Shown: piece after piece, positions 1-6,980 of the stretch
How positions within the stretch are numbered: the first letter of the stretch is position 1
How the letters are laid out: the number at the start of each line of letters is the position of its first letter
Origin: a virus
DNA length: 55,682 nt
IMG/VR virus record: IMGVR_UViG_3300036850_000029
Location: 1 to 55,682 of that record
Direction: 5' to 3' (one strand)
Program-made: the position numbers and the translations under genes
Notes under the pieces: model-generated
What the model was told of the DNA's origin: nothing
Database searches by the model: none
What the model saw: only the letters and a program-made list of their open reading frames with translations

Positions 1-215
1 TTCCACTTGTAAATGACGGATGCGATTCCAGGTATCAACAGCGTCATCCGAAGCTTCGCATACTCGCCGCGTTGAACGATCTGTTGCTTAGAGAGCTTGC
101 CGATCTCCCGTCGTCAGACCCTCAGTCGTCTGCCTCAGACGCCCCCGCTAAAACACCGCATCAAAGCCGTCCTAGAACAACGGTCGTGCGGACAACGCTG
201 ACGACGGGAGCTTGA
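1..215 (+). CDS. 3' fragment of the gene complete at 55260-55670
   Basis: This is the left-hand copy of the C-terminal part of the 136-residue protein at the right end. It has no start here only because the circle was cut inside the gene. It should not be counted as a second gene. The single base difference from the right copy is in a third codon position and leaves serine unchanged. Confidence 0.85.
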   Translation, partial: PLVNDGCDSRYQQRHPKLRILAALNDLLLRELADLPSSDPQSSASDAPAKTPHQSRPRTTVVRTTLTTGA

Positions 216-227
216 TTATGGCCGTAT
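1..227. repeat. Terminal direct repeat, left copy
   Basis: These bases match 55456-55682 in the same orientation, with one difference (G at 128, T at 55583). The repeat covers the 3' part of one gene and the first two bases of the next start codon. It shows that the sequence closes on itself into a circle of about 55,455 bp. A replicated terminal redundancy should be identical at both ends, so the mismatch favours an overlap between variant molecules. Confidence 0.95.
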
Positions 228-462
228 GAACAAGTTTATCTCACAACGAAACCACGAAACTGGAGAGATAGAGCAGATTGAAACGTTTGAGCTATGCTGC
301 CCTAGCTGTTTAAGACCAATTCGATGCATCGTGGACAGGGACTCTCCGCTTCATAGCTGGAAGGAAGAAGCTGAGTATTACCGAGACTTTTCTCACCAGC
401 TTTCCAAGCGACTGGCCTTTTCAGAGATGTTACTGAGGACAAAATTTAAGGGATTCCAATGA
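226..462 (+). CDS. Small protein with one CxxC pair, 78 aa
   Basis: The start lies 10 bp after the stop of the preceding gene across the circle join. Residues 24-28 hold a CCPSC knuckle and a further Cys follows at about residue 34. This is too little for a full zinc ribbon unless it binds metal as a dimer or with other ligands. It overlaps the next start by 4 bp (ATGA), so it sits inside the coupled early operon. Function unknown. Confidence 0.65.
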   Translation: MNKFISQRNHETGEIEQIETFELCCPSCLRPIRCIVDRDSPLHSWKEEAEYYRDFSHQLSKRLAFSEMLLRTKFKGFQ

Positions 463-629
463 CCCCTGAACAAGAGAAGCAATACGCGGAGGTGTTTGAG
501 AAGGTGCAACAGAAGATAATGGAAACGCCTTGGATGCCACCGCTTCCTAAGTATCCGCCGCCCGGAGGCTGGATACAATTCGTCAATCCGCCTGAACCAC
601 CGAAAGAGGAAGGATCGCTTTGTGAGTGA
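459..629 (+). CDS. Proline-rich small protein, 56 aa
   Basis: The ATG overlaps the stop of the previous gene (ATGA), and the 3' end overlaps the GTG of the ATPase gene by 8 bp. The exact fit between neighbours is the main evidence that it is real. The N-terminal half is a charged helix. The second half is rich in proline, with PP repeats around residues 27-37 and 44-48. No family recognised. Confidence 0.6.
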   Translation: MTPEQEKQYAEVFEKVQQKIMETPWMPPLPKYPPPGGWIQFVNPPEPPKEEGSLCE

Positions 630-1587
630 CTTTGTAATCAAGGATGCAAGCCGACAAGGCGTTAAGCCGTTAATCGGCCTTTATTCAGAATCCGGCTGCG
701 GCAAGACCTATTCCGCGCTCTTGCTCGCCCGTGGGATTGTCGGGCCTTCTGGCAAGATCGTTCAGATCGACACCGAAGCAGGCCGTGGCGCTCTATATGC
801 CGACGTGATTCCAGGTGGCTACAAGACTCTTGAGATGAGCGAACCGTTCTCGCCCGCTCGCTACATCGCCGCTATTCAAGCCGCTGAACAGTCAGGAGCC
901 AAGATCGTCGTCATAGACTCAGCATCGCACGAATGGGAGGGTTTGGGAGGCGTGTTGGACATGGCTGCCGAAAGCGAGGCAAGGAGCGGTAAGGCTGGGC
1001 TTCACAACTGGAAGATTTGCAAAATGGAGCATTCAAAGATGATGCTCAAGCTGCTGCAATCACCATTGCCAATGATCGTTTGTTTGAGGGCAAAGTATAA
1101 GACTCGGCAGACAAAAGAAAACGGAAAAACGGTGATCGTGAAGGACGAGAACACGAGTCCCATACAGGATGAATCGTTCATCTTTGAGATGACAGCGCAC
1201 GCTGAGATTTTACAGGACCATTCCATTCGACTTACCAAGTGTTCGCATCCGGCGCTACGTTCCTGTTTCCCAGAGAAAGGGCCACTCACTGAGAAACACG
1301 GGGAAGCGATTGCAGCTTGGTGCAACGGTGGATCGAAGCCACAGGCTGCTGCGAAGGAACCTTCCGCAGCAGCCCAAGCCACCGAGAAGACACGCGCATG
1401 GGCGCTCGATCAATTGAAGGCTTACGATCCGGCGTTGTTGCAATCGTATTTCGAGCAAGTGGGATGGATATTGCCAACGGTCGAGACGGTGAACGAATGG
1501 CCTTTGTCAAAAGTCCCCACCAGCAAAGCTGCGATCACAGAGTTGATGGGTAAGATCGAACAATTCAGAGAAACAGGGAGCGTATGA
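622..1587 (+). CDS. AAA/RecA-type ATPase (phage recombination ATPase, AAA_24 or Sak4-like)
   Basis: GTG start, 321 aa. A P-loop at residues 22-29 (SESGCGKT) is followed by IDTEAGRG at about 49-56 and a Walker B strand IVVID at 95-99, with Glu at 104. This arrangement is typical of phage nucleotide-binding proteins of the AAA_24 group, which include Sak4-type annealing or recombination ATPases. The C-terminal ~100 residues after an Ala-rich linker are probably a separate small domain. The gene overlaps a RecE-like exonuclease by 4 bp, so the two probably act together on DNA ends during recombination or repair. The ATPase assignment is strong. The exact role is inferred from the neighbour. Confidence 0.85.
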   Translation: MSDFVIKDASRQGVKPLIGLYSESGCGKTYSALLLARGIVGPSGKIVQIDTEAGRGALYADVIPGGYKTLEMSEPFSPARYIAAIQAAEQSGAKIVVIDSASHEWEGLGGVLDMAAESEARSGKAGLHNWKICKMEHSKMMLKLLQSPLPMIVCLRAKYKTRQTKENGKTVIVKDENTSPIQDESFIFEMTAHAEILQDHSIRLTKCSHPALRSCFPEKGPLTEKHGEAIAAWCNGGSKPQAAAKEPSAAAQATEKTRAWALDQLKAYDPALLQSYFEQVGWILPTVETVNEWPLSKVPTSKAAITELMGKIEQFRETGSV

Positions 1588-2537
1588 CTGAACTCAAGAA
1601 CCCGTTCACGAACGCGAAGGTGATCGGCGCGAACACGGACCCTGATGCGTATCATCGTCCCAACGCCAAGCGCGGCGATCCTCAACTGTCCATGTCTCGA
1701 AGCGATCTGTGCGAGTTTGCTCGTAATCCGATTCGCTGGAGAAATGGCTATCGCTCTGAGGAAACCGATTCGACCTCGTGGGGTGGCCTGATTGATTCGT
1801 TGTTGCTCGAACCCGCCGACCGATTCGCCAAACGCTACGCCATCACGCCGCGCACCTACCCGGCACCGAAGACCCACGCGAAGGTCAAGTCCGGCGAGAT
1901 CAAGGAAGGCGATCCGCTCGATTGGACCGGGAACGCGACGTACTGCGCGAACTGGAAGGCTGCACAGAGCGGCAAGGAATTCGTCAAAGAGGACGATTAC
2001 GAAAGGGCTAAAACGGCTCGTGAAACTGTCTTCGAGCATGAATCTGTGGAAGACGTTTTGTTCGACGCGGATCTTCAAGTCATGGTCGTCGCCGAATACC
2101 ACGACAAAGACACCGGAATCCTTGTTCCCGTCAAGGGACTGATCGACATCGTGCCATCACTATCTGACACAGCGACAGGCAAGATGTTGATCGACTTCAA
2201 GACCTGCACCAATGCCGCAATGCACGTTTGGGAAAAGTCCTGCTTCACCTACGGGTATCACGTTCAAGCCGCGATGTATCTCGACCTTTACACGGCTGCC
2301 ACTGGCGACGATCGAAACACGTTCGCTCACATCATCCAGGAATCGTTCGAGCCGTTCCATGTCGAGAAGCGCATTCTATCGCAGGAATTCGTTGAGCTTG
2401 GACGCCACCAGTATATCACCGCGCTCAAGCAATACTGTCAGTGCCTCAAGACGGGCGAGTGGCCCGGTTATCCGGCGAGGACTGTGATTAACGGTTGGGG
2501 GCTTACCGAACCGGCTGCGTGGATGCTTGGCGTATGA
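1584..2537 (+). CDS. RecE-like PD-(D/E)xK exonuclease
   Basis: 317 aa, ATGA overlap with the ATPase gene. The catalytic layout of the PDDEXK exonuclease VIII-like family is visible: Asp188 in GLIDIVP, Asp204-x-Lys206 in LIDFKT, and Gln228/Tyr232 in YHVQAAMYLDLY. An N-terminal segment with SRSDLCEFARNP and WGGLIDSLLLEP is also typical. The family degrades double-stranded DNA ends to leave single strands for annealing. Paired with the upstream ATPase this forms a recombination module. Frame is intact and length normal. Confidence 0.88.
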   Translation: MTELKNPFTNAKVIGANTDPDAYHRPNAKRGDPQLSMSRSDLCEFARNPIRWRNGYRSEETDSTSWGGLIDSLLLEPADRFAKRYAITPRTYPAPKTHAKVKSGEIKEGDPLDWTGNATYCANWKAAQSGKEFVKEDDYERAKTARETVFEHESVEDVLFDADLQVMVVAEYHDKDTGILVPVKGLIDIVPSLSDTATGKMLIDFKTCTNAAMHVWEKSCFTYGYHVQAAMYLDLYTAATGDDRNTFAHIIQESFEPFHVEKRILSQEFVELGRHQYITALKQYCQCLKTGEWPGYPARTVINGWGLTEPAAWMLGV

Positions 2538-2833
2538 CCCCTATCCAGACCGTCAAGAAGGTTGTCTGCAAGAGATACGGCGTGACTGATGCGCAGTTGT
2601 GCTGGAAGACGCGAGGGCCGAAAGAATGGTCGTGGCCGCGACAGGTTGCCATGTGGATTTGCGTGAGACAGGAACTTGGCAGCCACGAAGAAATCGCCAG
2701 TTCGTTCAACAGAATATGGAACGACACGGTGTATGCCTACAACAAGGTTCAGTCCGACGTGATGAACTACCCGTTCCTCAGAAAAGAAGTCGATGACGTG
2801 CTGAATTTGGCAATCAACGAAATGGAATTATGA
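2534..2833 (+). CDS. Stand-alone DnaA domain IV-like DNA-binding protein, 99 aa
   Basis: The start at 2534 is chosen because it overlaps the exonuclease stop (ATGA). Residues ~4-95 follow the bacterial DnaA C-terminal domain: VxxxYxVxxxxL, then PRQVAMW, then a helix pair with FNRIWNDTVYAYNKV in place of the GGRDHTTVxHAxxKI signature. DnaA domain IV binds 9-mer DnaA boxes. This protein lacks the AAA+ ATPase part, so it may occupy origin sites, compete with host DnaA, or regulate genes. Family resemblance is seen in the sequence. The role is inferred. Confidence 0.72.
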   Translation: MTPIQTVKKVVCKRYGVTDAQLCWKTRGPKEWSWPRQVAMWICVRQELGSHEEIASSFNRIWNDTVYAYNKVQSDVMNYPFLRKEVDDVLNLAINEMEL

Positions 2834-3102
2834 TACCAGCGAAAGATTTTGCGGAACATATTTTAGGGCTTTGTTCGGCTGGAAACATGAGCGATTTGTT
2901 GCTTCCAGAACTCACTGTTTTAGTGCAGCGGATTCAACAGGACGCCCTTGATAAAAACGGCGCGATGACAAAATGCTCCGTCCAAAGACTGGAAGCGTGG
3001 ATGAAGGAAATAACAGACGTTCTGTGTTACCAACCAGACATCCCAATGGATCACAAGACGTGCATAGTTAATGCGCTTAAACTATTCCAAAACGAGATAT
3101 GA
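2830..3102 (+). CDS. Small helical protein, paralogue of the next gene, 90 aa
   Basis: ATGA overlap with the DnaA-like gene. The protein shares a pattern with the product of 3099-3458: an N-terminal (E/D)HI-GL segment and a central ELxxxVxRIQxDAL helix. The two adjacent genes therefore look like a tandem duplication. No known family recognised. Position beside replication and recombination genes suggests an early function. Confidence 0.7.
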   Translation: MIPAKDFAEHILGLCSAGNMSDLLLPELTVLVQRIQQDALDKNGAMTKCSVQRLEAWMKEITDVLCYQPDIPMDHKTCIVNALKLFQNEI

Positions 3103-3458
3103 AACCTGCATCTGAATGGACCGATCATATATCTGGCTTGATAGATTGCTTTATTCCGACACACATGGTGGGTATCTATAACGAGGAACTTGCGAACATC
3201 GTTCGCCGTATTCAAGAGGACGCGCTGAACACCGAAGCTGCGAATCACACGAGTATGATTCGTTGCTGCAATCACACAGCGTTGCTCGATTGGGCGGCTG
3301 GTATTTGCGAAGGCATAGTCTCCGTGCAGGTCGGAAGTTCTGTTACTTTGCATCAGGCCCAAGAATGGTTGCGGTCTTACCATTACGAAAAGGATCGTTA
3401 CGTGGTTGTTACGCAAAAAGGTTACACACATGAAACCAAGACGATGGAGATCAAATAG
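3099..3458 (+). CDS. Small helical protein, second tandem paralogue, 119 aa
   Basis: ATGA overlap with its paralogue. It contains DHISGL at residues 9-14 and ELANIVRRIQEDAL at about 31-44, which match the preceding protein in order and spacing. The copy has an extra C-terminal ~30 residues rich in basic and aromatic residues. Function unknown. Confidence 0.7.
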   Translation: MKPASEWTDHISGLIDCFIPTHMVGIYNEELANIVRRIQEDALNTEAANHTSMIRCCNHTALLDWAAGICEGIVSVQVGSSVTLHQAQEWLRSYHYEKDRYVVVTQKGYTHETKTMEIK

Positions 3459-3702
3459 ACGAAAACCGCCGCGTCCTGCGTGGTACGATATACGCGATTT
3501 ACGCACTGGCGAGATTTCTTTTGCAGTTTGGATGCGTAACTCGTTCTGGATTCCAGAAAAAACAGGAATGTACAGCTACCTCATCACTGGCCTTTCCGAT
3601 TATCATTGGCGCGGCCCAATTCGTGGGATCTCGGCAGACGACAGGAAGAACTATCCGTTTTTGAAACCCAAACCAACATTCATCGTGAAGTTGGGAATGT
3701 GA
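3430..3702 (+). CDS. Basic, aromatic-rich hypothetical protein, 90 aa
   Basis: The ATG at 3430 is preferred over an upstream in-frame TTG at 3406. It overlaps the previous gene by 29 bp. The N-terminus is strongly basic (KPRRWRSNRRKPPRP), followed by a compact region rich in Trp, Tyr and Phe. The basic arm suggests nucleic-acid binding, but no family is recognised. Confidence 0.6.
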   Translation: MKPRRWRSNRRKPPRPAWYDIRDLRTGEISFAVWMRNSFWIPEKTGMYSYLITGLSDYHWRGPIRGISADDRKNYPFLKPKPTFIVKLGM

Positions 3703-3706
3703 CGCT

Positions 3707-3892
3707 ATGAAGATCAAAAGCGCAGGAGAAAACGCAGACCACCGAGAGTGCGTTGTATATTACATAGTGTTCGATAGCGTAGGGCAGATTCCAATCGCCA
3801 TGTTCCTTGAACAGGAAGACGCCATTAATTGGGTGAACAAGCAACAACCAAACTGCTGGATCGACGCGTTCGCTTTGAACGTGAAAGTGTGA
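3707..3892 (+). CDS. Hypothetical protein, 61 aa
   Basis: It starts 4 bp after the previous stop. It is a short alpha/beta-looking protein with a YYIVFDSVGQIPIAMF strand pair followed by an EDAINWVNKQ helix. The next gene (3896-4069) has the same strand-then-EA-helix order, so the two may be distant relatives. Function unknown. Confidence 0.6.
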   Translation: MKIKSAGENADHRECVVYYIVFDSVGQIPIAMFLEQEDAINWVNKQQPNCWIDAFALNVKV

Positions 3893-3895
3893 CCT

Positions 3896-4069
3896 ATGTA
3901 TTTCGCGATGATCATGTGGAAGGACAGAGAAGTCGGCCCTGTCACGCCCGAAAACGGAGATGGCGCGAAGCTTTGGGCCACTCGACAAGAGGCAGAGAAA
4001 GCTATCAAAGAAATGCCGCTATCAAAGTCCAAAGAAATCCGAATCTTCGACTTGGACAACTGCGAATGA
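3896..4069 (+). CDS. Hypothetical protein, 57 aa
   Basis: The ATG lies 3 bp after the previous stop, and the 3' end overlaps the next ATG by 4 bp. The protein begins MYFAMIMWKDREVGPV, then has LWATRQEAEKAIKEMP and a short acidic tail. The pattern of strands followed by an EA-x-KAI helix resembles small phage proteins of unknown role. Confidence 0.6.
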   Translation: MYFAMIMWKDREVGPVTPENGDGAKLWATRQEAEKAIKEMPLSKSKEIRIFDLDNCE

Positions 4070-4323
4070 TCGACGTGCCACATATTGCAAAGAACGCGGA
4101 CGGGTTCCCGATGGAAGTTCCTTGTTGGGATACCGTCAAAGAGTCTAGAAGCCAGTTCAAAGCGTTACTCTGGTGCTCGCGTGGTCACGTTTGTACGATC
4201 TGTGGTCATGAACACACGATTTCAGATGACGGAACGGTTTCTCCGTCGTGCGTCTGCCCTAGAGAAGGTTGCACGTTTCACGAATTTGTAAGGCTCGTTG
4301 GGTGGGAGAATCGAAATGAATAA
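4066..4323 (+). CDS. Zinc-ribbon-like protein, 85 aa
   Basis: The start at 4066 overlaps the previous stop (ATGA). A longer reading from 3829 would run through two other genes and is rejected. The C-terminal half has a CTICGH knuckle (~residue 46) and a CVCPREGC cluster about 20 residues later, with His residues nearby. This looks like a four-Cys metal site. It is one of several small zinc-binding candidates in the early operons. Confidence 0.65.
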   Translation: MIDVPHIAKNADGFPMEVPCWDTVKESRSQFKALLWCSRGHVCTICGHEHTISDDGTVSPSCVCPREGCTFHEFVRLVGWENRNE

Positions 4324-4522
4324 TCGAGTCTGTATTGTTTGCGGTGCCAGGGTGACGAACATGAACCCAAAGGCAAATACATGCTCAAGTCGATGCACGC
4401 GCAAACGCGATGGTAAGCCCGATCTGGAAATCATATTCAATCACTGTTTGGTCTGCCAAAGTCCGATTGAGGATAATGCAACACATTGCAATTCCTGTGG
4501 GGCAAATGATTTTGAACAATGA
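4316..4522 (+). CDS. Double zinc-ribbon protein, 68 aa
   Basis: The ATG at 4316 overlaps the previous gene by 8 bp. It carries four cysteine pairs in order: CIVC, CSSRC, CLVC and CNSC. This fits two zinc knuckles or one double ribbon, the second in the style of C-terminal zinc-ribbon domains. It is small and basic in the middle, so it could bind nucleic acid or act as an adaptor. Role unknown. Confidence 0.68.
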   Translation: MNNRVCIVCGARVTNMNPKANTCSSRCTRKRDGKPDLEIIFNHCLVCQSPIEDNATHCNSCGANDFEQ

Positions 4523-4704
4523 AAATTAAATTTGAACCTCGCGACACCTGGGTGGGTATCTTTTGGGATCGAGCCGGGCGCGTCACGACACTGGAAACAG
4601 ACAGACAGTATTATCGAGTGTATGTCTGCATCGTGCCATGTCTCCCGATAATCTTCACGGTGTCTCGAAACATCCCAAAACACCGAAGATATGAAAACTG
4701 GTAG
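4519..4704 (+). CDS. Hypothetical protein, 61 aa
   Basis: ATGA overlap with the zinc-ribbon gene. The protein has WVGIFWDRAG, a Tyr-rich strand (YYRVYVCIVP) and a basic tail. This resembles a small beta protein found in many phage early regions, without known function. It is the last gene before a 130-bp gap. Confidence 0.6.
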   Translation: MKIKFEPRDTWVGIFWDRAGRVTTLETDRQYYRVYVCIVPCLPIIFTVSRNIPKHRRYENW

Positions 4705-4817
4705 GAGGAATGAAATCTCCGATCATGCACACGATAATTTGGTTGTAACCCAACTCGAATCTGTTAGCGTCTGATCTACTGTTACTGTTTGTAGGCTGCC
4801 AAGCCGCTGGACACGGC

Positions 4818-4823
4818 TATAAT
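4818..4823 (+). promoter_or_regulatory. Possible -10 element
   Basis: A perfect TATAAT lies in an A-rich stretch 12 bp before the small ORF at 4835 and about 130 bp before the initiator gene. No good -35 box is present at the normal distance. The rest of 4705-4834 shows no gene of useful length. Confidence 0.25.
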
Positions 4824-4834
4824 AAAAAACACTC

Positions 4835-4954
4835 ATGCGAGTTAATCAAATTCCCAAAGCACGACTGGAAGAGGGGTTTTCGATGCGCCGCCCGGCGTCG
4901 TCGGCTTTTTCCCTGTCCAATCCGGTCGTGCCTTGGGGCTTTGATTATCCATGA
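4835..4954 (+). CDS. Leader-like small ORF, 39 aa
   Basis: A short frame that ends in an exact ATGA overlap with the initiator gene, the same coupling used elsewhere in the operon. The product is basic (RVNQIPKARLEEGFSMRRP) with a hydrophobic end. A weak GC hairpin followed by TTTTT lies within it near 4884-4913. It may be a coupled leader rather than a functional protein. Confidence 0.4.
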   Translation: MRVNQIPKARLEEGFSMRRPASSAFSLSNPVVPWGFDYP

Positions 4955-5727
4955 AACTCTACAGAATCCGAGACTGGCAGGAGTTGTACGAGAACAACCG
5001 ATCACGCACTGTTAAGGATCTTTCGTGGGTGGCGATTCCAAATCGGCACGACGGCGAGAACTACACCATGATTATGAGCCACAAACGAGGCTCAGAAATC
5101 TTCTCCGCGTTCATCCTCATGGTCGAAGTAGCCTCCAAATGCAGGCCCAGGGGAACCCTCATCCGAGACAACGGAAAACCCCATAACCCGATCAGTCTAT
5201 CACTCAAATGCAGGTGCCCGGCATCTTGGTTTGAAATCGCCATCGAATATCTGTCTGAGAACACAGATTGGCTTGAATTTGAGGACATTGCATCAGGGTG
5301 TCAGGAGCCTGTCAGCGCCCTGTCAGCGTCCTGTCAGGCAGGTGACGAAGAAGGGAAGGGAATGGAAAGGAAAGAATTGAATGGAAAGAATGGAACGTAT
5401 CCGCCCGAAAGCCGCGTCGCACTTTACTTCCTCAATGAGCAATCAGGACGCAACTTCAGAGAGACGGCTGAGAACCTTGGGTTCATAACAGCAAGGCTTA
5501 AAGAGGATGGGGTGGACATCGAAGGGGTTAAGAAGATGATTGTTCGTCAATGTTCCATTTGGAAAGGGACGGCACAGGCCGAATATCTACGTCCGCAGAC
5601 GCTCTTTAACGCCACCAAATTCGATGCCTACTACGCAGCCAAGGATGTTCCCGTTCAAACCTCGTTACCGATCCAGAAAACTGAATCCAAACAAATCCAG
5701 GAAACCATCAACGTTCCAACCTTATGA
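4951..5727 (+). CDS. Replication initiator (Phg_2220_C-type C-terminal domain)
   Basis: 258 aa. Residues ~150-235 (VALYFLNEQSGRNFRETAEN, then LKEDGVD, then EYLRPQTLFNATKFDAY) match the conserved C-terminal domain of phage replication proteins of the DnaD/O type. The N-terminal ~115 residues probably form the DNA-binding part. The gene ends in an ATGA overlap with a DnaC-like loader, the classical O/P-style pair. The linker codes for repeated S-A/C-Q because the DNA there consists of four 11-bp-spaced TGTCAG boxes, so the gene appears to contain its own origin. Confidence 0.8.
   Translation: MKLYRIRDWQELYENNRSRTVKDLSWVAIPNRHDGENYTMIMSHKRGSEIFSAFILMVEVASKCRPRGTLIRDNGKPHNPISLSLKCRCPASWFEIAIEYLSENTDWLEFEDIASGCQEPVSALSASCQAGDEEGKGMERKELNGKNGTYPPESRVALYFLNEQSGRNFRETAENLGFITARLKEDGVDIEGVKKMIVRQCSIWKGTAQAEYLRPQTLFNATKFDAYYAAKDVPVQTSLPIQKTESKQIQETINVPTL
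5299..5339 (+). repeat. Iteron array: four TGTCAG boxes at exact 11-bp spacing (candidate origin)
   Basis: TGTCAG occurs at 5299, 5310, 5321 and 5332. The last three lie in a longer repeat CCTGTCAGCG (CCTGTCAGGC in the last). The 11-bp period places every copy on nearly the same face of the helix. A purine-rich tract follows (about 5347-5395) with repeated ATGGAAAG, which could unwind. Iterons plus a skewed tract inside an initiator gene is the layout of the lambda O gene origin. Confidence 0.65.
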
Positions 5728-6440
5728 ATGAAATCGTTACCCCAAGCGAAGTCCTTGATCCGTTCCTCGCGAAGATGAAGGCAATCGAAGATTCCATGAC
5801 GCCTGAACAAAGGGCCGCTCGCGAGGCTCGATATGAGGAGTCCAAACGGCGTGATTATGAAATGAAGGTGAACCAGTTCAGGTACGATTGGGGCGCTCCT
5901 AAGCGGCACGTTGAAACTGCCACGGTCAAAGAAGGGCCGTGGGGTGAGAAATACAGATCCATCGCCGCAATGCTGGGCAGCGGGTTCATGATCGCCCTGA
6001 TTGGTGGCCGTGGCAGCGGGAAAACCCAAATGGCTGTGCAATTGATGAAGCACGCAACCGCCAAGCTCACTTCAGCCAAGTTCATCACCGCCGTTCAGTT
6101 CTTCATGGAAATCAAAGAAACCTACAAACGCGACTGCGATAGCGCCGAGAACGACATTCTCGAAAAGTTCTCACGCCCGTCACTGCTCGTCATCGACGAA
6201 ATCGGCAAGCGCGGCGGGTCCGACTGGGAAAACAACCTTCTCTTTGAACTTCTGAACCGACGTTACAACGACATGAAAGACACCATCATGATCGACAACC
6301 GCTCAAAAGCTGACTTCATCGAAACCATAGGGCCATCAATCGCCAGCCGTATGTCCGAAAACGGCGGTATCATCGAGTGCAACTGGCAATCCTTCCGTAA
6401 CCCCGAAGAATCAAAGAAAACCCCGCAAATCCATTCCTGA
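5724..6440 (+). CDS. DnaC/IstB-like helicase loader ATPase
   Basis: 238 aa, ATGA overlap with the initiator gene. Walker A at 94-101 (GGRGSGKT), Walker B LLVIDEIG at 154-161, a sensor-1 strand ending in Asn (TIMIDNRSK) and a SRM arginine motif near the end. This is the AAA+ core of DnaC-type loaders, which place the replicative helicase at an origin. No phage helicase or polymerase is present, so the target is likely host DnaB. The N-terminal ~70 residues are charged and may bind the helicase. Confidence 0.85.
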   Translation: MNEIVTPSEVLDPFLAKMKAIEDSMTPEQRAAREARYEESKRRDYEMKVNQFRYDWGAPKRHVETATVKEGPWGEKYRSIAAMLGSGFMIALIGGRGSGKTQMAVQLMKHATAKLTSAKFITAVQFFMEIKETYKRDCDSAENDILEKFSRPSLLVIDEIGKRGGSDWENNLLFELLNRRYNDMKDTIMIDNRSKADFIETIGPSIASRMSENGGIIECNWQSFRNPEESKKTPQIHS

Positions 6441-6445
6441 GTCGA

Positions 6446-6910
6446 TTACGGCCCATTCCTACGCCTCGCCGCCAACCGATCAAACGTCCCCTCATCCCCA
6501 CGCTCCATGGCCTTCACCGCCGCCGCCTCACCGTTCAGCGGCTTCCCCCGCTTCCTCAATCGCTCTTTCCTCTTCGCGTCCCGATTATATGCCCTCCTGG
6601 CTTCCTCGTCCCTGATCGACCGATAATGCTGGTAGTTCGTGATAATCCAACCCCAGTCCCGATGGCTGTCCAAAACCATCAACCGCCTTCCCTCGTGCGC
6701 GTGTGACCGGCTTCGTGGATCTGGCTTCATCAACTCAATCAAACAAGCCTTCACCTTCGGCAACGGTAAATTGATCCTCCGCGCTATCGCTTCCGGCGTC
6801 ATGTCCACCACCCCGTCCACGTCCGCCAGCTTCAGCATGTCCTCAAAAAAATGGCGCACCTCGTAATTCTCGGCAATGCTGGAATCGAAGATTTGCGCGA
6901 ACACTTTCAC
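6446..6910 (-). CDS. Helical DNA-binding protein of phage replication/regulation type
   Basis: A GTG at 6910 is preferred because GGAGA lies about 6 bp upstream. An ATG at 6916 has no usable ribosome-binding site. The protein begins KVFAQIFDSSIAE, then has an EDMLKLADVDGVVDMTPEAIARR stretch that looks like a winged-helix domain, then RDWGWIITNYQHYR. This layout is common in phage replication and hypothetical proteins. The C-terminal ~50 residues are very basic. It is transcribed toward the replication genes, and its upstream region carries a cluster of TGACA/TGTCA boxes. That would suit an autoregulator or an accessory initiator. Confidence 0.65.
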   Translation of the reverse strand: MKVFAQIFDSSIAENYEVRHFFEDMLKLADVDGVVDMTPEAIARRINLPLPKVKACLIELMKPDPRSRSHAHEGRRLMVLDSHRDWGWIITNYQHYRSIRDEEARRAYNRDAKRKERLRKRGKPLNGEAAAVKAMERGDEGTFDRLAARRRNGP

Positions 6911-6925
6911 GAACATTCTCCAATG

Positions 6926-6980
6926 TTGACAGCCACTTCATCCATTTGTCAATGACAAGTTTGACAGTCAGCAATGTCAG
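6926..6980. promoter_or_regulatory. Operator-like cluster of TGACA/TGTCA boxes
   Basis: Within 55 bp lie TTGACAG (6926-6932), the perfect odd palindrome TTGTCAATGACAA (6946-6958), TTGACAG (6961-6967) and ATGTCAG (6974-6980). The cluster sits just upstream of the minus-strand gene starting at 6910. The core matches the TGTCAG boxes in the initiator gene. It may be an operator for that protein or a second set of initiator sites. Confidence 0.5.

Noticed and set aside
3829-4065. Upstream extension of the zinc-ribbon gene to give 164 residues
   Set aside because: It would run through two other coupled genes in another frame. The ATGA start at 4066 explains the gene.
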